Assembly (NCBI GenBank): GCA_002813285.1
Contig: PHTZ01000001.1
Coordinates: 1,735,501 to 1,799,500, forward strand
Source: Flavobacteriaceae bacterium MAR_2009_75
GTDB taxonomy: Bacteria > Bacteroidota > Bacteroidia > Flavobacteriales > Flavobacteriaceae
Reading direction: 5' to 3'
Length of the DNA stretch: 64,000 nucleotides
Shown here: piece by piece, positions 9,027-19,700 of the stretch
Layout of the letters: every line of letters starts with the position of its first letter
How positions within the stretch are numbered: the first letter of the stretch is position 1
Position numbers and translations under genes: made by a program
The notes under the pieces: model-generated
The model's database searches: none
Told to the model about the DNA's origin: nothing
The model's input: only the letters and a program-made list of their open reading frames with translations

Positions 9027-9111
9027 TGATTAATAGATTTACTCCAATGCATTTGTAATCAAAATGCCTGGCTGTGCTCAGGAAACTCGCATATGAATCG
9101 TCTGCTAAAGT

Positions 9112-10779
9112 TTAAAAGGACTCTAAGTCAACTTTGATAAATCTATTTTTACTCATTTCGGGAATAAGTAAAATGCCTCTTTCTGGATCAATGCCCAAAT
9201 CGGCCATTTGTACAAACCCGGTCAAAACTTCGCTAACAATTCCAGTATTGGATATTCTTAAAAGCCTTCCGCCAACCCAATCTGTTGCATAATAATAACC
9301 TTTGTATTTGACCACGCCGTCAAAATTGGCAATGGGCAAACCTTTTCCAATAGCCAAAATCTCTTTTGTTTTTAAATTTACCGTCTTCAGAGTACCCTTT
9401 CGACTCGTTTCAAAAGTAGCCTCATTGGTCATTGGACCCCACGTAGCTACAATGAGGTCATCACCATCTACCCACAAGCCATTGGGACATTCCAATTCCT
9501 CATTTTGTAGAAAAATTTCCACAATCCCTTTATTGTCTATTCTATAGATACTGTTTTCATAGGTATCAGATACATAAATATTTCCTTCAGGGGTGGTCGC
9601 GACATCATTGGCAAAACGTGATCCAGGAAGCGGTATTTTTTTTACAATTTTACCGTCTTTTATGCGTATTTTTACCAATACCCCTCTGTCGGCAACATAC
9701 AAATGTCCATCATGTGAAGACATGCCAGTGGGCGCATCCAAACCTTCTACCCATCTATTTTTTAAAACATTTTCATTTTCATCGAGACGGGTGATCCAAC
9801 CATAGCCATCATTTTCTAAGGTAACCTTCTCACCACCCAAGTTTGATATAAACCAAGATTTTGATCCCGCATCCCAGTAGGCATTTTCTGGAGTATCCAA
9901 AATCTGATCAAGGTTGTTGTTAAAATTAGTATATGTTGCTTCTACCATATCTTTCCACTTGAGTATGGAACGTGACAAATGGTCTTTTGGTTCTTCCTCG
10001 ATCCCAAAAGTGTGTAGTATAGTCTTACCCTTAAATCCAATTTTCTGAAGTACGGAAACAAATTTCTCCACCTCAAAATCCCCTTTATACAGTGGTTGTA
10101 TGGCATCGGACCAATCCGCCTTTTCGTTTTCCCTCATGGTCACATCTGTCCCTGAGATTGAGGCAAACTTTACGTACGGAGCCGTTTTAATGGCCACATC
10201 CAACAACCTATTTCCATTTCCCGCACGCATTTCATGGCACAAGTGAAGCGTTGTGTATAGGTTATTAGAATTCAAGGCTTCAATGTACTTTAAAGATTCT
10301 TCGGCAGATTCAATAAAGGTGTTATCATGGGGATAGAGCACAATATCCTTTCCAAGGTTTTTAGCCTCAGCGGTCATCTCCTTTAATAGTGATATCACTT
10401 TTTGATCGGTGGCATTTGCCTCAAGGATAATGACCCACAATGAAGCGTTTTTAGGCAAGGCAATCAATGTCTTTTTCCATAGCTCCCCTTCAATTTCATA
10501 ATCTTGGCTAAAGTCAAAAGGAAAATAGACTATTGGGATTGATAATTTACCCGAAGAAAATTCAGGTGAAACAAGATATTCCTGCAGCTTTTGTCTTTGC
10601 CCATCATTTTTAACCGCGAATGTAACACCCTTATAGCCCAAATCAGCGAACAATTTTGACCGTTCAGGAACCGACATCTCATCCATTTTAAAATCAAATG
10701 CATACAACGATTCATCTATTCCTTGAGCTTGTCCCAAAAGAGAAAATGTCAAGAATATAATACACCAGATATTTTTCAT
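9112..10779 (-). CDS. secreted fusion: sugar isomerase-like TIM barrel plus SMP-30/NHL propeller
   Basis: The ATG at 10777-10779 gives a good signal peptide (about 19 residues ending in GQAQG). An upstream start at 10839 would bury it. Residues about 25-290 look like the xylose-isomerase-type TIM barrel of sugar phosphate isomerase/epimerase proteins (ERSKLFADLGYKGVTF; YPHDNTF; LHLCHEMRAG with metal-ligand-type His and Glu). Residues about 310-555 are a beta propeller of the SMP-30/gluconolactonase type (GLDAPTGMSSHDGHLYVAD; DVATTPEGNIYVSDT; CPNGLWVDGDDLIVA). Related barrels in Bacteroidota act as 3-keto-glycoside lyases or isomerases, which would fit the Gfo/Idh and DUF1080 genes of this locus. 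The propeller could be a lactonase or a binding module. The joint activity is not known. Export implies action in the periplasm. Confidence 0.75.
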   Translation of the reverse strand: MKNIWCIIFLTFSLLGQAQGIDESLYAFDFKMDEMSVPERSKLFADLGYKGVTFAVKNDGQRQKLQEYLVSPEFSSGKLSIPIVYFPFDFSQDYEIEGELWKKTLIALPKNASLWVIILEANATDQKVISLLKEMTAEAKNLGKDIVLYPHDNTFIESAEESLKYIEALNSNNLYTTLHLCHEMRAGNGNRLLDVAIKTAPYVKFASISGTDVTMRENEKADWSDAIQPLYKGDFEVEKFVSVLQKIGFKGKTILHTFGIEEEPKDHLSRSILKWKDMVEATYTNFNNNLDQILDTPENAYWDAGSKSWFISNLGGEKVTLENDGYGWITRLDENENVLKNRWVEGLDAPTGMSSHDGHLYVADRGVLVKIRIKDGKIVKKIPLPGSRFANDVATTPEGNIYVSDTYENSIYRIDNKGIVEIFLQNEELECPNGLWVDGDDLIVATWGPMTNEATFETSRKGTLKTVNLKTKEILAIGKGLPIANFDGVVKYKGYYYATDWVGGRLLRISNTGIVSEVLTGFVQMADLGIDPERGILLIPEMSKNRFIKVDLESF

Positions 10780-11785
10780 TTTTTTGGTTTTATTTGAGAT
10801 GCTAAAATAACCTGACCTGTACAATAGTCCATCCTGCACTGTCTGTGTATAGTGTGAATGAGTACATCATTCTTTTTCGAATGACACGAATGAGTACAAC
10901 CTATCTTCTAAAGGCTACTTCTTTTAAAAAAAAATGATCATCAGAAAACTTTTAAACCAAAAATAGAACCGGAGGGAATTCCTAGATTCTTAAAATTTCT
11001 TAAAAACAGGGAACGATTTCTTTTATATAAAAATGTTGTTGACATCAAAGAGACAATAATCCGCACATGAAGGAATATAGTGTATGTACATCTAGACCAG
11101 AAGAAGACATTTGTACCCTATTTTTAGCCAGTAAATCGATAATGGGCATCTTAAGGTTAGCGACCTTCCCATTTCACCAATATTGGGATAGCCTAAAACC
11201 TTTTTTAAGATGACAATAATATTAAGGCGTTCCTGAATAAATGATAACAAAAGAGTTATTATAACAATGGTTGGCGCAATCTTTATCTCAAAAATTTAGT
11301 GAATGTATTCGGTTTTCTTAACAGAGCATCATTAACTATGTTGCGACATTAGTGTGTAATCACATTTGTTTTTTTATAATTTTTACTACCGACGATGTGC
11401 TGACATCCGATAACTCTACAAATACCAAAAAATGTTGCCACAACGACTCCTACCCAATATAGTTAGTCTCCCTTTCCCTACTAGTGTCAACTAATAAGTA
11501 CGAAACTATTGAAAGCTCTATTTAAAGCTAGATTCTATAAATAAATCATACAATATTAAAATTGTCTTTATCATTTTTTACTGATTTTCATGTTTTTTAA
11601 ATTTCATAAAATGATAATTATTTGAGCAGGGCAGCACATTAAAGTAGAGTATCCTGCAGTATCCTGCAGGATACTTAATACAACAAGAAGCAATAGTTTA
11701 ACAAAAAATTATCAAAATATTAATACTCAACCAAATTTTCAATACAGGCAATATCTCCTTCATTGCCTTTTAAATCCAAGTTAAA
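10780..11785. other. divergent 1-kb intergenic region before susC
   Basis: AT-rich, with no supportable gene. It holds a perfect PUL box 114 bp before the SusC start (11657-11672) and a weak version at 10814-10829 (GACTAT-TGTA-CAGGTC on the minus strand), just upstream of the isomerase-like gene. The central part (about 10900-11600) contains many stops in all frames. Confidence 0.5.
11657..11672 (+). promoter_or_regulatory. PUL box 2, upstream of susC (perfect match)
   Basis: CAGTAT-CCTG-CAGGAT, pointing at susC, 114 bp before its ATG. It is embedded in a perfect 16-bp palindrome, GTATCCTGCAGGATAC (11659-11674), and is preceded by another ATCCTG 10 bp upstream (11651-11656). Three half-sites therefore stack at helical spacing. 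Confidence 0.7.
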
Positions 11786-14700
11786 ATGATAAAAAAACTA
11801 ACCACCTTTTACTTAGTGTTGATACTGGGGGTCATAAATAGCTACTCTGTTTATGCACAAGATGATATAGTGATTACAGGGGTTGTTCTTGATGGCGAAT
11901 CCGATATTCCCTTGTTAGGGGCAACTATTATTGTAAAAGGTTCAACCATCAATGGAACTACAACAGATTTTGATGGTAATTACACGATTTCCGCAGCCCC
12001 CAATGCCATTATCCAAGCTTCATATGTGGGTTATGAACCGGTGGAAGAAGCAGTTAATGGCCGAAGGCAAATAAATTTAACCCTTATACCTGATAGCGAG
12101 CAACTGGACGAAGTTGTGGTAGTTGCCTATGGAAAACAGAAAAAAGAAACTGTTACTGGATCGGTAGCATCAATTGAAACCAAAACCATCAAGCAGAGCC
12201 CGGCGGCTAACCTGGCCGTGACTTTGGCTGGTAGATTACCCGGTCTTACAGCATTGCAACGTAGTGGTGAACCAGGACGGGACCTTACCCAATTGTTCAT
12301 AAGAGGTCAAGGTACCGTAAACGCCCAATCACCAATTGTATTGGTGGATGGAGTAGAAAGAGAACTCACCTATATTGACCCCAACGAAGTTGAGTCTGTG
12401 ACCATTCTAAAAGATGCCTCATCAACTGCGATTTTTGGGGTAAGAGGTGCAAACGGGGTGATTCTTGTAACCACAAAACGTGGAACTTCCGAAAAACCAG
12501 AAGTAACTCTCACTTACGAAAGTGGTGCACAAGCCTTTACAAGGATTGCCCAACCTATTAACTCTTACGAGTATGCCAAATTACAAAATTTGGCGCAGAC
12601 CAACGATGGACTTAATCCTGCTTTTGGGCCAGGCGCCTTAGGGGCTTTTCGTACGGGATCCAACCCTGAAACTTATCCCGATGTTGATTATATTAATGAA
12701 TATATTAGCGATTTTGCACTACAACAGAGGTTAAACCTTAATTTATCTGGAGCAGGTAAAAATGTTCAGTACTTTGTAAATGCAGGTTACTTAAATCAAG
12801 GCGGGCAGTTTAAAGTTGAAGATAATCTGGATTATGACCCCCGTTTTAAATTAGACCGTTACAATTTCCGATCTAATATTGACTTAAAGATAAATAATAA
12901 TCTGAGCGCATTTTTAAACCTTGCGGGCTATGTTGAAAACCAGAATTCTCCCTTTGGTGTTCAGGTCGCAAGCACCGGGCAAGGTGGACAGTCATCCTCG
13001 CTTTTTATTTTGGCAAGTATCTATGACACACCCTCGTCTACAGTGGGTCCTATATCCCCAGATGGATTTGTGGTTACGCCCCCCACACAGTCTAATCCGG
13101 CTTTTGGGCTATTAAACAGAACTGGTTACAGACAACAGACCAGATCAAATATTACAGCCACATATGGAATGCAACAAAAATTGGATTTTATTACAGAGGG
13201 GCTATCTGCAAAGGCGGTAATGTCTTTTGATTCTAGAGCCAACAATAATTTGGAGGCCTCCAAAACTTACCGCAAACAGGTACAGGTAATTGAACAGACT
13301 GAAACGGGTAGAGACACCATATACTTTAGAGATTTCAATGCCGATGTTGACGGACCTTTAAATATTATAGGATCCCGGGGCTTTAGGAGTCTTTCCAATT
13401 TTCAGGCGTACCTTAACTATGCCCGCAGTTTTAAAGATCATGATGTCACAGGCCTTTTACTTTGGCAACAACAAAAAGAAATCATTGATGAACAATTGCC
13501 TTTCAACCTTAGGGGGCTATCATCTCGTATCACCTATGGTTATAAAGACAAATATTTTGCCGAATTCAACGCTGGTTATAATGGTTCGGAACAATTTGCC
13601 AAAGGCAATCGCTTTGGATTTTTCCCTGCTTATTCTGCTGGCTGGATAGTTTCCAGTGAGAAATTTTGGGAGGGAATAAAATCTACTGTCGATTATTTTA
13701 AGATAAGAGGGTCGTATGGTGAAGTTGGCAACGACAGAATTGGTTCTGCCAGATTCCTTTACTTAGATGACATTGATGTTCCCGGTGGAGGTTATAGTCC
13801 TAGTTTGGGCCTTGGTGGAACAGTATCCATTGGCCAATTGCGAAACGAAAACCTTCAATGGGAGGTTGCTAAAAAAACCAACATTGGTATTGAAATGGGA
13901 CTTTTCAATGATTTTGATTTGAGACTTGATATTTTTAAAGAACGCCGTGACAATATTCTAAGAAATAGGGGAACAATCCCTCTATTAAATGGATTGCCCA
14001 TAGGAGCTTTACCACCAGTAAATATTGGAATAATAGAGAACCAAGGTTATGAAGTTGAGTTGAATTATAATAAGGTCTTCAGTCAAAGTTTATCCTTCCT
14101 GTCCCGCATAAATGTTAATTACGCAAATAATGAGCAGATTTTTGCCGATGAACCTTTGAGACCAGAGGATTTTGCCTTCAGGTATCGCCAAACCGGTTTT
14201 AGAATTGGCCAAAATTTTGGTTATCTTGTAGAAAAGTACTTTGAATCACAAGAAGAAATAGATGCTTCTCCTGTTCAAAATGTAGGTGGACGCGCTTCAC
14301 TCCCAGGTGATTTTAAATACAAGGATTTAAATGATGATGGTGTAGTCGATGAAAAGGACATTTCGCCTATTGGCTATTCCCAAGTACCTGAATATACCTT
14401 TGGCGCCGCATTTAACCTCACATATAAAAACTTTGATTTAAGCGTACTATTCCAAGGCGTATCCAATGTGACCTACTTTTATAATAATAGAGGTACATTT
14501 GCTGGCCCCAACTACTTTAATAGACATATGACCAGTTGGACACAAGAACGTTACGATGCTGGTTTGCCTATTAATTACCCTAGGTTGAGCAACCAAGCAT
14601 CTCCTAACGAGATTGCGAACTCGTTCTTTATTAGAGATGCCAGTTACATCAGGCTCAAAAACATAGAGATCGGGTATGCCTTTCCAGAAAGCGTTACCAA

Positions 14701-14857
14701 AAGCATAGGGGCCAAGCGCCTTCGTATTTATGCCAATGGACTTAATGTTGCCACATGGGACAGATTGCCCACAAAAGATTTTGACCCAGAACTTACTGGA
14801 GCATTGTCTTACCCTGTGACAAAACTGTACAATATTGGTCTGAACTTATCATTTTAA
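11786..14857 (+). CDS. SusC-like TonB-dependent outer-membrane transporter
   Basis: 1,023 residues with a signal peptide ending near VYAQ. Residues about 30-100 form the carboxypeptidase-regulatory-like domain (ITGVVLDGES, DFDGNY). The TonB-box-type segment LDEVVVVAYG lies near 107-116. The plug follows, with LVDGVERE and the family hallmark GVRGANGVILVTTKRG near 218-233. The rest is a 22-strand barrel with many aromatic-ended strands and a terminal NIGLNLSF strand. Such proteins pair with SusD lipoproteins to pull oligosaccharides through the outer membrane. The gene is first in an operon with the SusD gene 22 bp downstream, and a PUL box precedes it. It differs clearly from the other SusC at 35824-38895 despite the identical length, so the two pairs probably take different oligosaccharides. 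Confidence 0.95.
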   Translation: MIKKLTTFYLVLILGVINSYSVYAQDDIVITGVVLDGESDIPLLGATIIVKGSTINGTTTDFDGNYTISAAPNAIIQASYVGYEPVEEAVNGRRQINLTLIPDSEQLDEVVVVAYGKQKKETVTGSVASIETKTIKQSPAANLAVTLAGRLPGLTALQRSGEPGRDLTQLFIRGQGTVNAQSPIVLVDGVERELTYIDPNEVESVTILKDASSTAIFGVRGANGVILVTTKRGTSEKPEVTLTYESGAQAFTRIAQPINSYEYAKLQNLAQTNDGLNPAFGPGALGAFRTGSNPETYPDVDYINEYISDFALQQRLNLNLSGAGKNVQYFVNAGYLNQGGQFKVEDNLDYDPRFKLDRYNFRSNIDLKINNNLSAFLNLAGYVENQNSPFGVQVASTGQGGQSSSLFILASIYDTPSSTVGPISPDGFVVTPPTQSNPAFGLLNRTGYRQQTRSNITATYGMQQKLDFITEGLSAKAVMSFDSRANNNLEASKTYRKQVQVIEQTETGRDTIYFRDFNADVDGPLNIIGSRGFRSLSNFQAYLNYARSFKDHDVTGLLLWQQQKEIIDEQLPFNLRGLSSRITYGYKDKYFAEFNAGYNGSEQFAKGNRFGFFPAYSAGWIVSSEKFWEGIKSTVDYFKIRGSYGEVGNDRIGSARFLYLDDIDVPGGGYSPSLGLGGTVSIGQLRNENLQWEVAKKTNIGIEMGLFNDFDLRLDIFKERRDNILRNRGTIPLLNGLPIGALPPVNIGIIENQGYEVELNYNKVFSQSLSFLSRINVNYANNEQIFADEPLRPEDFAFRYRQTGFRIGQNFGYLVEKYFESQEEIDASPVQNVGGRASLPGDFKYKDLNDDGVVDEKDISPIGYSQVPEYTFGAAFNLTYKNFDLSVLFQGVSNVTYFYNNRGTFAGPNYFNRHMTSWTQERYDAGLPINYPRLSNQASPNEIANSFFIRDASYIRLKNIEIGYAFPESVTKSIGAKRLRIYANGLNVATWDRLPTKDFDPELTGALSYPVTKLYNIGLNLSF

Positions 14858-14879
14858 TCCAGCAAAAAAAAAATTAAAG

Positions 14880-16631
14880 ATGAAAAACATAAGAAATATA
14901 TATATAGCACTGCTCACTTTATTTATTCTAGGCTGTGATGCTGATGCCTTAGACATTACGCCAGATGGAAGAACCAATTTAGACGATGTCTTTCAGAATG
15001 AGCAACAAACCGAAGCATTTTTAAATAGGGTCTATGGTAATATTCCAAAGTATTTTTACAAATATCAATTCTGGGCCTATTTGGCAGGTTGCTCGGATGA
15101 GGCAGAAGATTCGGATGTAGGGAACGAACCCAGTAACATTAGCTTCAATTGGAACACGGGATCGTTAACACCAAGTTATGATCCTTTGGAACAAAATGGC
15201 CATGATGTTGCAGTTAAACGATACCAAACTTTTTGGGGAGGTATCCGGGATGCAAATGTTTTTTTAGCAAATGTTGAAATGGCAAATATTCCTAATACAA
15301 GAAATCGCGGCAGATTTACGGCAGAGGCCAAATTACTTAGGGCATTTTATTACTTAGAAATGATTAAAAAGTACGGACCAATGCCTATTGTAACGGAGGC
15401 TTTTAATACCACTACAGACTACACCGCTTTGGTAAGACCATCTTTCCAAGAATGTGTCGATTTTATTGTGAATGAATGCCGAGAAGCAATAGCAATCCCT
15501 GAATTGCCTATCCGTATTACGGAAGAACAAGAACGAGGTAGGTTTACAAAAGCAGTAGGCCATGCTATTATTTCACACGCATTAATTTACAACGCCAGCC
15601 CTTTATGGAACGATAGCAATGATAACGGTAAGTGGCAGGCTGCCGCAACGGGCTCTAAAGAAGCAATAGCGGCTTTGACTGCAGGCAATGAATATGAATT
15701 GTTTCCTGATTATGAAGAGTATTTTTATTCGCAATCAGACATGAATCCTAGCCCAAGGGATCGCGAAACTATTTTTGAGATAAAGGATGGGTCACCAGGA
15801 ACATTTACGATTATCAATGCCCTGCCCAGTCAACCAGGTCAATTTAAGACTGGATCCGCCCCTTCTCAAGAATTGGTAGATAGCTATGAAATGGTAGCCA
15901 CCGGAGAACCTGCTATCTTAGGATACAGCGACGAAGATCACCTAAACCCTATAATAAATTTAGCATCTGGCTACGACCCAAACAACCCGTATGAAGGGCG
16001 TGACCCCCGTTTTTATGCTACTGTTTGGTACAATGGTGCTCAATGGGACAATATACAGGGCAACATTCACACGGTAGAAACCTATATTGGTGGATCAGAC
16101 CAGTTGATCAAAACGCCACCCAATCGTAAAAACACGCACACGGGCTACTATTTGAGAAAGTTCTACAATCCAAAAATACAGGCTGGACAAGGATCACCGG
16201 CTAGATTCAAAAAATTTCGTTTAGCGGAACTTTACCTAAATCTTGCAGAGGCTGAAAACGAAGCTAACGGACCAACTACAGAGGCCTATAACGCAATAAA
16301 CATAGTTAGGACCCGTGCTGGGATACCCAATCTACCCTTGGGCCTTTCGCAAGATGAGTTTAGAGATCGGGTGAGGAATGAGAGAAGGGTTGAACTGGTT
16401 TGGGAAGAACACCGCTTTTTTGACGTAAGAAGATGGAAAATTCTAGACCAGACCGATAAGTTGGTTACCGGAATGGAAATCATCAGGAATGCACCTGGCG
16501 ATTTTACCTATCAAAGGTTTGTAGTTAGTAGACGAAATGCTTGGGATGACAAATACCGTATTTTTCCAATTCCACTAGGAGAAACTTCTATTATTCCAGA
16601 CTTCGATTTAAACCAAAACCCTGGATGGTAG
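14880..16631 (+). CDS. SusD/RagB-like surface glycan-binding lipoprotein
   Basis: 583 residues with a lipoprotein signal (lipobox LFILGC at about residues 14-19). The body has the SusD helical/TPR architecture: the FLNRVYGNIP start, the AEAKLLRAFYYLEMIKKYG helix, and the C-terminal segment LAELYLNLAEAENEANG...VRTRAGIPN...ERRVELVWEEHRFFDVRRW, which is characteristic of SusD/RagB. It ends in DLNQNPGW, the typical closing motif. It caps the partner SusC at 11786 on the cell surface and binds the glycan. It lies 22 bp after susC. An inverted repeat with a T-run follows the stop codon and may lower expression of the large enzyme gene downstream. Confidence 0.95.
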   Translation: MKNIRNIYIALLTLFILGCDADALDITPDGRTNLDDVFQNEQQTEAFLNRVYGNIPKYFYKYQFWAYLAGCSDEAEDSDVGNEPSNISFNWNTGSLTPSYDPLEQNGHDVAVKRYQTFWGGIRDANVFLANVEMANIPNTRNRGRFTAEAKLLRAFYYLEMIKKYGPMPIVTEAFNTTTDYTALVRPSFQECVDFIVNECREAIAIPELPIRITEEQERGRFTKAVGHAIISHALIYNASPLWNDSNDNGKWQAAATGSKEAIAALTAGNEYELFPDYEEYFYSQSDMNPSPRDRETIFEIKDGSPGTFTIINALPSQPGQFKTGSAPSQELVDSYEMVATGEPAILGYSDEDHLNPIINLASGYDPNNPYEGRDPRFYATVWYNGAQWDNIQGNIHTVETYIGGSDQLIKTPPNRKNTHTGYYLRKFYNPKIQAGQGSPARFKKFRLAELYLNLAEAENEANGPTTEAYNAINIVRTRAGIPNLPLGLSQDEFRDRVRNERRVELVWEEHRFFDVRRWKILDQTDKLVTGMEIIRNAPGDFTYQRFVVSRRNAWDDKYRIFPIPLGETSIIPDFDLNQNPGW

Positions 16632-16673
16632 GGAAAAGGTATTTAATAAAACCAAAAATCCACCAATAACAAA

Positions 16674-16717
16674 AAACCTTGTTTAGGTACCAAAAATTCC
16701 TTTACAAGGTTTTTAAT
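16674..16717 (+). terminator. terminator/attenuator between susD and the large hydrolase
   Basis: AAACCTTGT (16674-16682) pairs with ACAAGGTTT (16704-16712) around a 21-base loop and runs into a T-rich tail. It lies between two co-directional genes of the same locus, so it probably works as a partial terminator that makes susCD more abundant than the enzyme. Confidence 0.55.
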
Positions 16718-16733
16718 CTTATTGCAAATTTTT

Positions 16734-19700
16734 ATGAAGTATACATTTTTAATTGCCTTCTTTGTGACCTTGAGTGGTTTCTCCCAAAGTCAAGAACTTG
16801 ACCTGAGCGTCAATATTCAAAATACCCATGATCTAAAACTTAAGATAGAAGACGGTGTAATGGAGATAGAGACAACGGGATTGGACCCCTATCTCTTTCT
16901 AAAACCACTGAAAGGAAAACTTAACATAACAAATGATCAATTGGCCTTTGAATACTTTTGCCCAACGGGAGTGGATTTTATCGAATTGCACTTTTATCCG
17001 GAACACGAGGGACTAAAGCCCAAAATTGTGAGGGACGTAGGTTCAACAGAAGGCTGGGTGGAATTTAAAATCGATTTAAGCGCAGAATTAAAGGAATGGG
17101 GCAAAAAAGGGGATTACCTCCGTATGGATTTTGGCGCTGCCCCAGCATTGAACATTCAGATCAGAGATTTGGTGATTAGGCCACAGACTGCTCGCGAAAA
17201 GGAGTTGGAAGCCAAAAAAGAAATTCGTAAGAAACAGGAAGCCCTTCTCGAAAAAAATTTGATATCCTATTTGGACAAGGAGTATCAAAACTCCATTTTA
17301 AATGTTTTGGTAACCAATGATAAAGTACAAATAAAGGGAAAGAGTGCCAATGCTGGAAATTTATTCTTGGCCGAGATCGGCCCCTACGAACATGCCACTG
17401 AATTGGACAATTTTGAATTCATGATGCCCGTTGAATCCGAAAAAGAAGAATTTAAAGTTTCCGTTGACCGTACAATTCAGCGCCATGGGTTTGATCAAGA
17501 CCGAGTACTTTCAAAATGGATGATCGTACAGAAAAAAGGAGAAGATTACCTACCGGTTTCGCATGCTCATTATGCGGATTCCATCGTTCCAAAATATACC
17601 TATTCCTTTGTAAAACCTTCCACCAAGAAAGGGCTTGGTGGGTATAGTGCCAACAGAGAAGCACCCATCTCCGACCTCGACGATTTGGGAATCACCAGTG
17701 CTACGGTAAATATATGGGTCACCCATTTTTTCCGCTCTGGACCATCTCCTGAAAACATGCCCTTTAAATATATGGGCAAGACATACTATGTTGATAAAAA
17801 ACAGGTGGAGACTTACGACAAGACCCTTCTTACCACTGCGGAGAGGGGTATAGAGGTCTCTGCCATACTTTTGGTGGATAAGGCTTCAAAAGCAAAAGAT
17901 CCAGAGATAGGCCGTATTCTGCAGCATCCAGACTGTGATCCTGCCGGAATCTATAGCATGCCTAACCTAACCACCCCTGAAGGGGTACAGTATTATGCAG
18001 CCGTTCTGGATTTCTTAGCGGACAGATATAGTAGACCTGATAAAAAATATGGGAGAATACACCATTATATCATCCACAATGAAGTAGATGCAGGGTGGGT
18101 GTGGACAAACGCCGGAGAGAAGACCCCTTTAGTGTTCTTGGACCTCTACCATAAATCCATGCGCATATCCCACAATATAGCTCGCAAATACAATCCAAAT
18201 TCAAAAGTATTTATTTCCTTGACCCATTATTGGAACTGGACTTCCAATCCAAAATTCTACCATTCCAAAGAACTTTTGGAACAACTTCTCCAGTTTTCAA
18301 AAAAGGAAGGTGACTTTGAGTGGGCCATTGCCCATCACCCCTATCCCGAATCACTGCGCGAGCCAAAGACTTGGTTGGACAAAAAAGTCAGTTTTGATTT
18401 TGACACCCAACTTATCACCTTTAAAAATACGGAGGTTTTGGATGCCTGGGTAAAACAGCCAGAAGTACTTTTCAAAGGAAAGACGAAACGCCTCGTTTAC
18501 CTTTCGGAAAATGGTACCAACTCACCTACCTATAGTGATCAAGACTTAAAAGAGCAGGCTGCTGGTATGGCCTATGCCATGAAAAAAATAAAATATCTGG
18601 ACGGTATCGATGGTTTCCAATATCACAATTGGCAAGATAACCGAAAAGAAGGCGGGCTGCGCATTGGATTAAGGCGTTTTCCAGATGACAAAGAAGACCC
18701 CAGCGGTATAAAACCCGTGTGGAAGGTCTATCAGGCCTTCGGAACGGAACAGGAAGATGAAGTGTACGACCAATACAAACCAATAATCGGGATAGACAGT
18801 TGGGATGAAATCCGCTACATGGGTAAAATCGAAAAAAAAAAGCTAAAATCCTCATCGAACGTTAGCAATCCAAACTGGACTGCCACCGATGCCCTGGGTC
18901 GAAAATTGCCCGATTACAAAGAAGTTGGTGCCCCTAAAGAAAATCGGTATGTGGGCATGTTTTATTTTATGACGCACAACAATACCGATGCCCGAGGTCC
19001 CTTCAACGTAACCGAAATTTTAAAAAAGAACCCAAAAAACCCACAATGGGGCAATGGCAGCCACTATTGGGGAGAGCCAGAGATTGGATATTACCTAAAC
19101 CACGAAGCGTGGGCCATTCGCAAGCATGCGTATCAATTGATGGATGCAGGTATAGATGTCATCATTATGGATGTGACAAATAACAAAACCTATCCGGAGA
19201 CATATCTTAAAATATGCGAGGTTTTTGCCTCAATGAGAAAAGAAGGGGAGCAAACGCCTTACATTGCTTTTTTGGGCAGCGAAATTTCGGTTAATATGCT
19301 GTGGAATGAATTCTATTCCAAAGAGTTGTACCAAGACCTTTGGTTTTTTTGGAAGGGAAAACCGCTCCTATTGTATGGACAGCATGAAATACCCGGCAGG
19401 AATAAAGTTAACGATATAGCTTTTTCGGAAGAAATACGGTCCTTTTTCAATCTAAAACAAAGTTGGGCCTGGACCTCTTTGCCCTGGTATGATCAAAAAG
19501 GAAAGGATGAATGGCCATGGGTCGATCATTTTCCGCAAGCCATAGCCTGGCACAATGACCCGCAAGAAAAAGAAATGGTATCCGTTGCCGTCGCACAACA
19601 TCCTTTGTCCAATATAGGTCGCAGCTTTCATCATTTCCATCAGCCAGAAATCAATATGTTTGATGTTACCCCGGATACTGACAAAGGATTCTTCTTTCAA

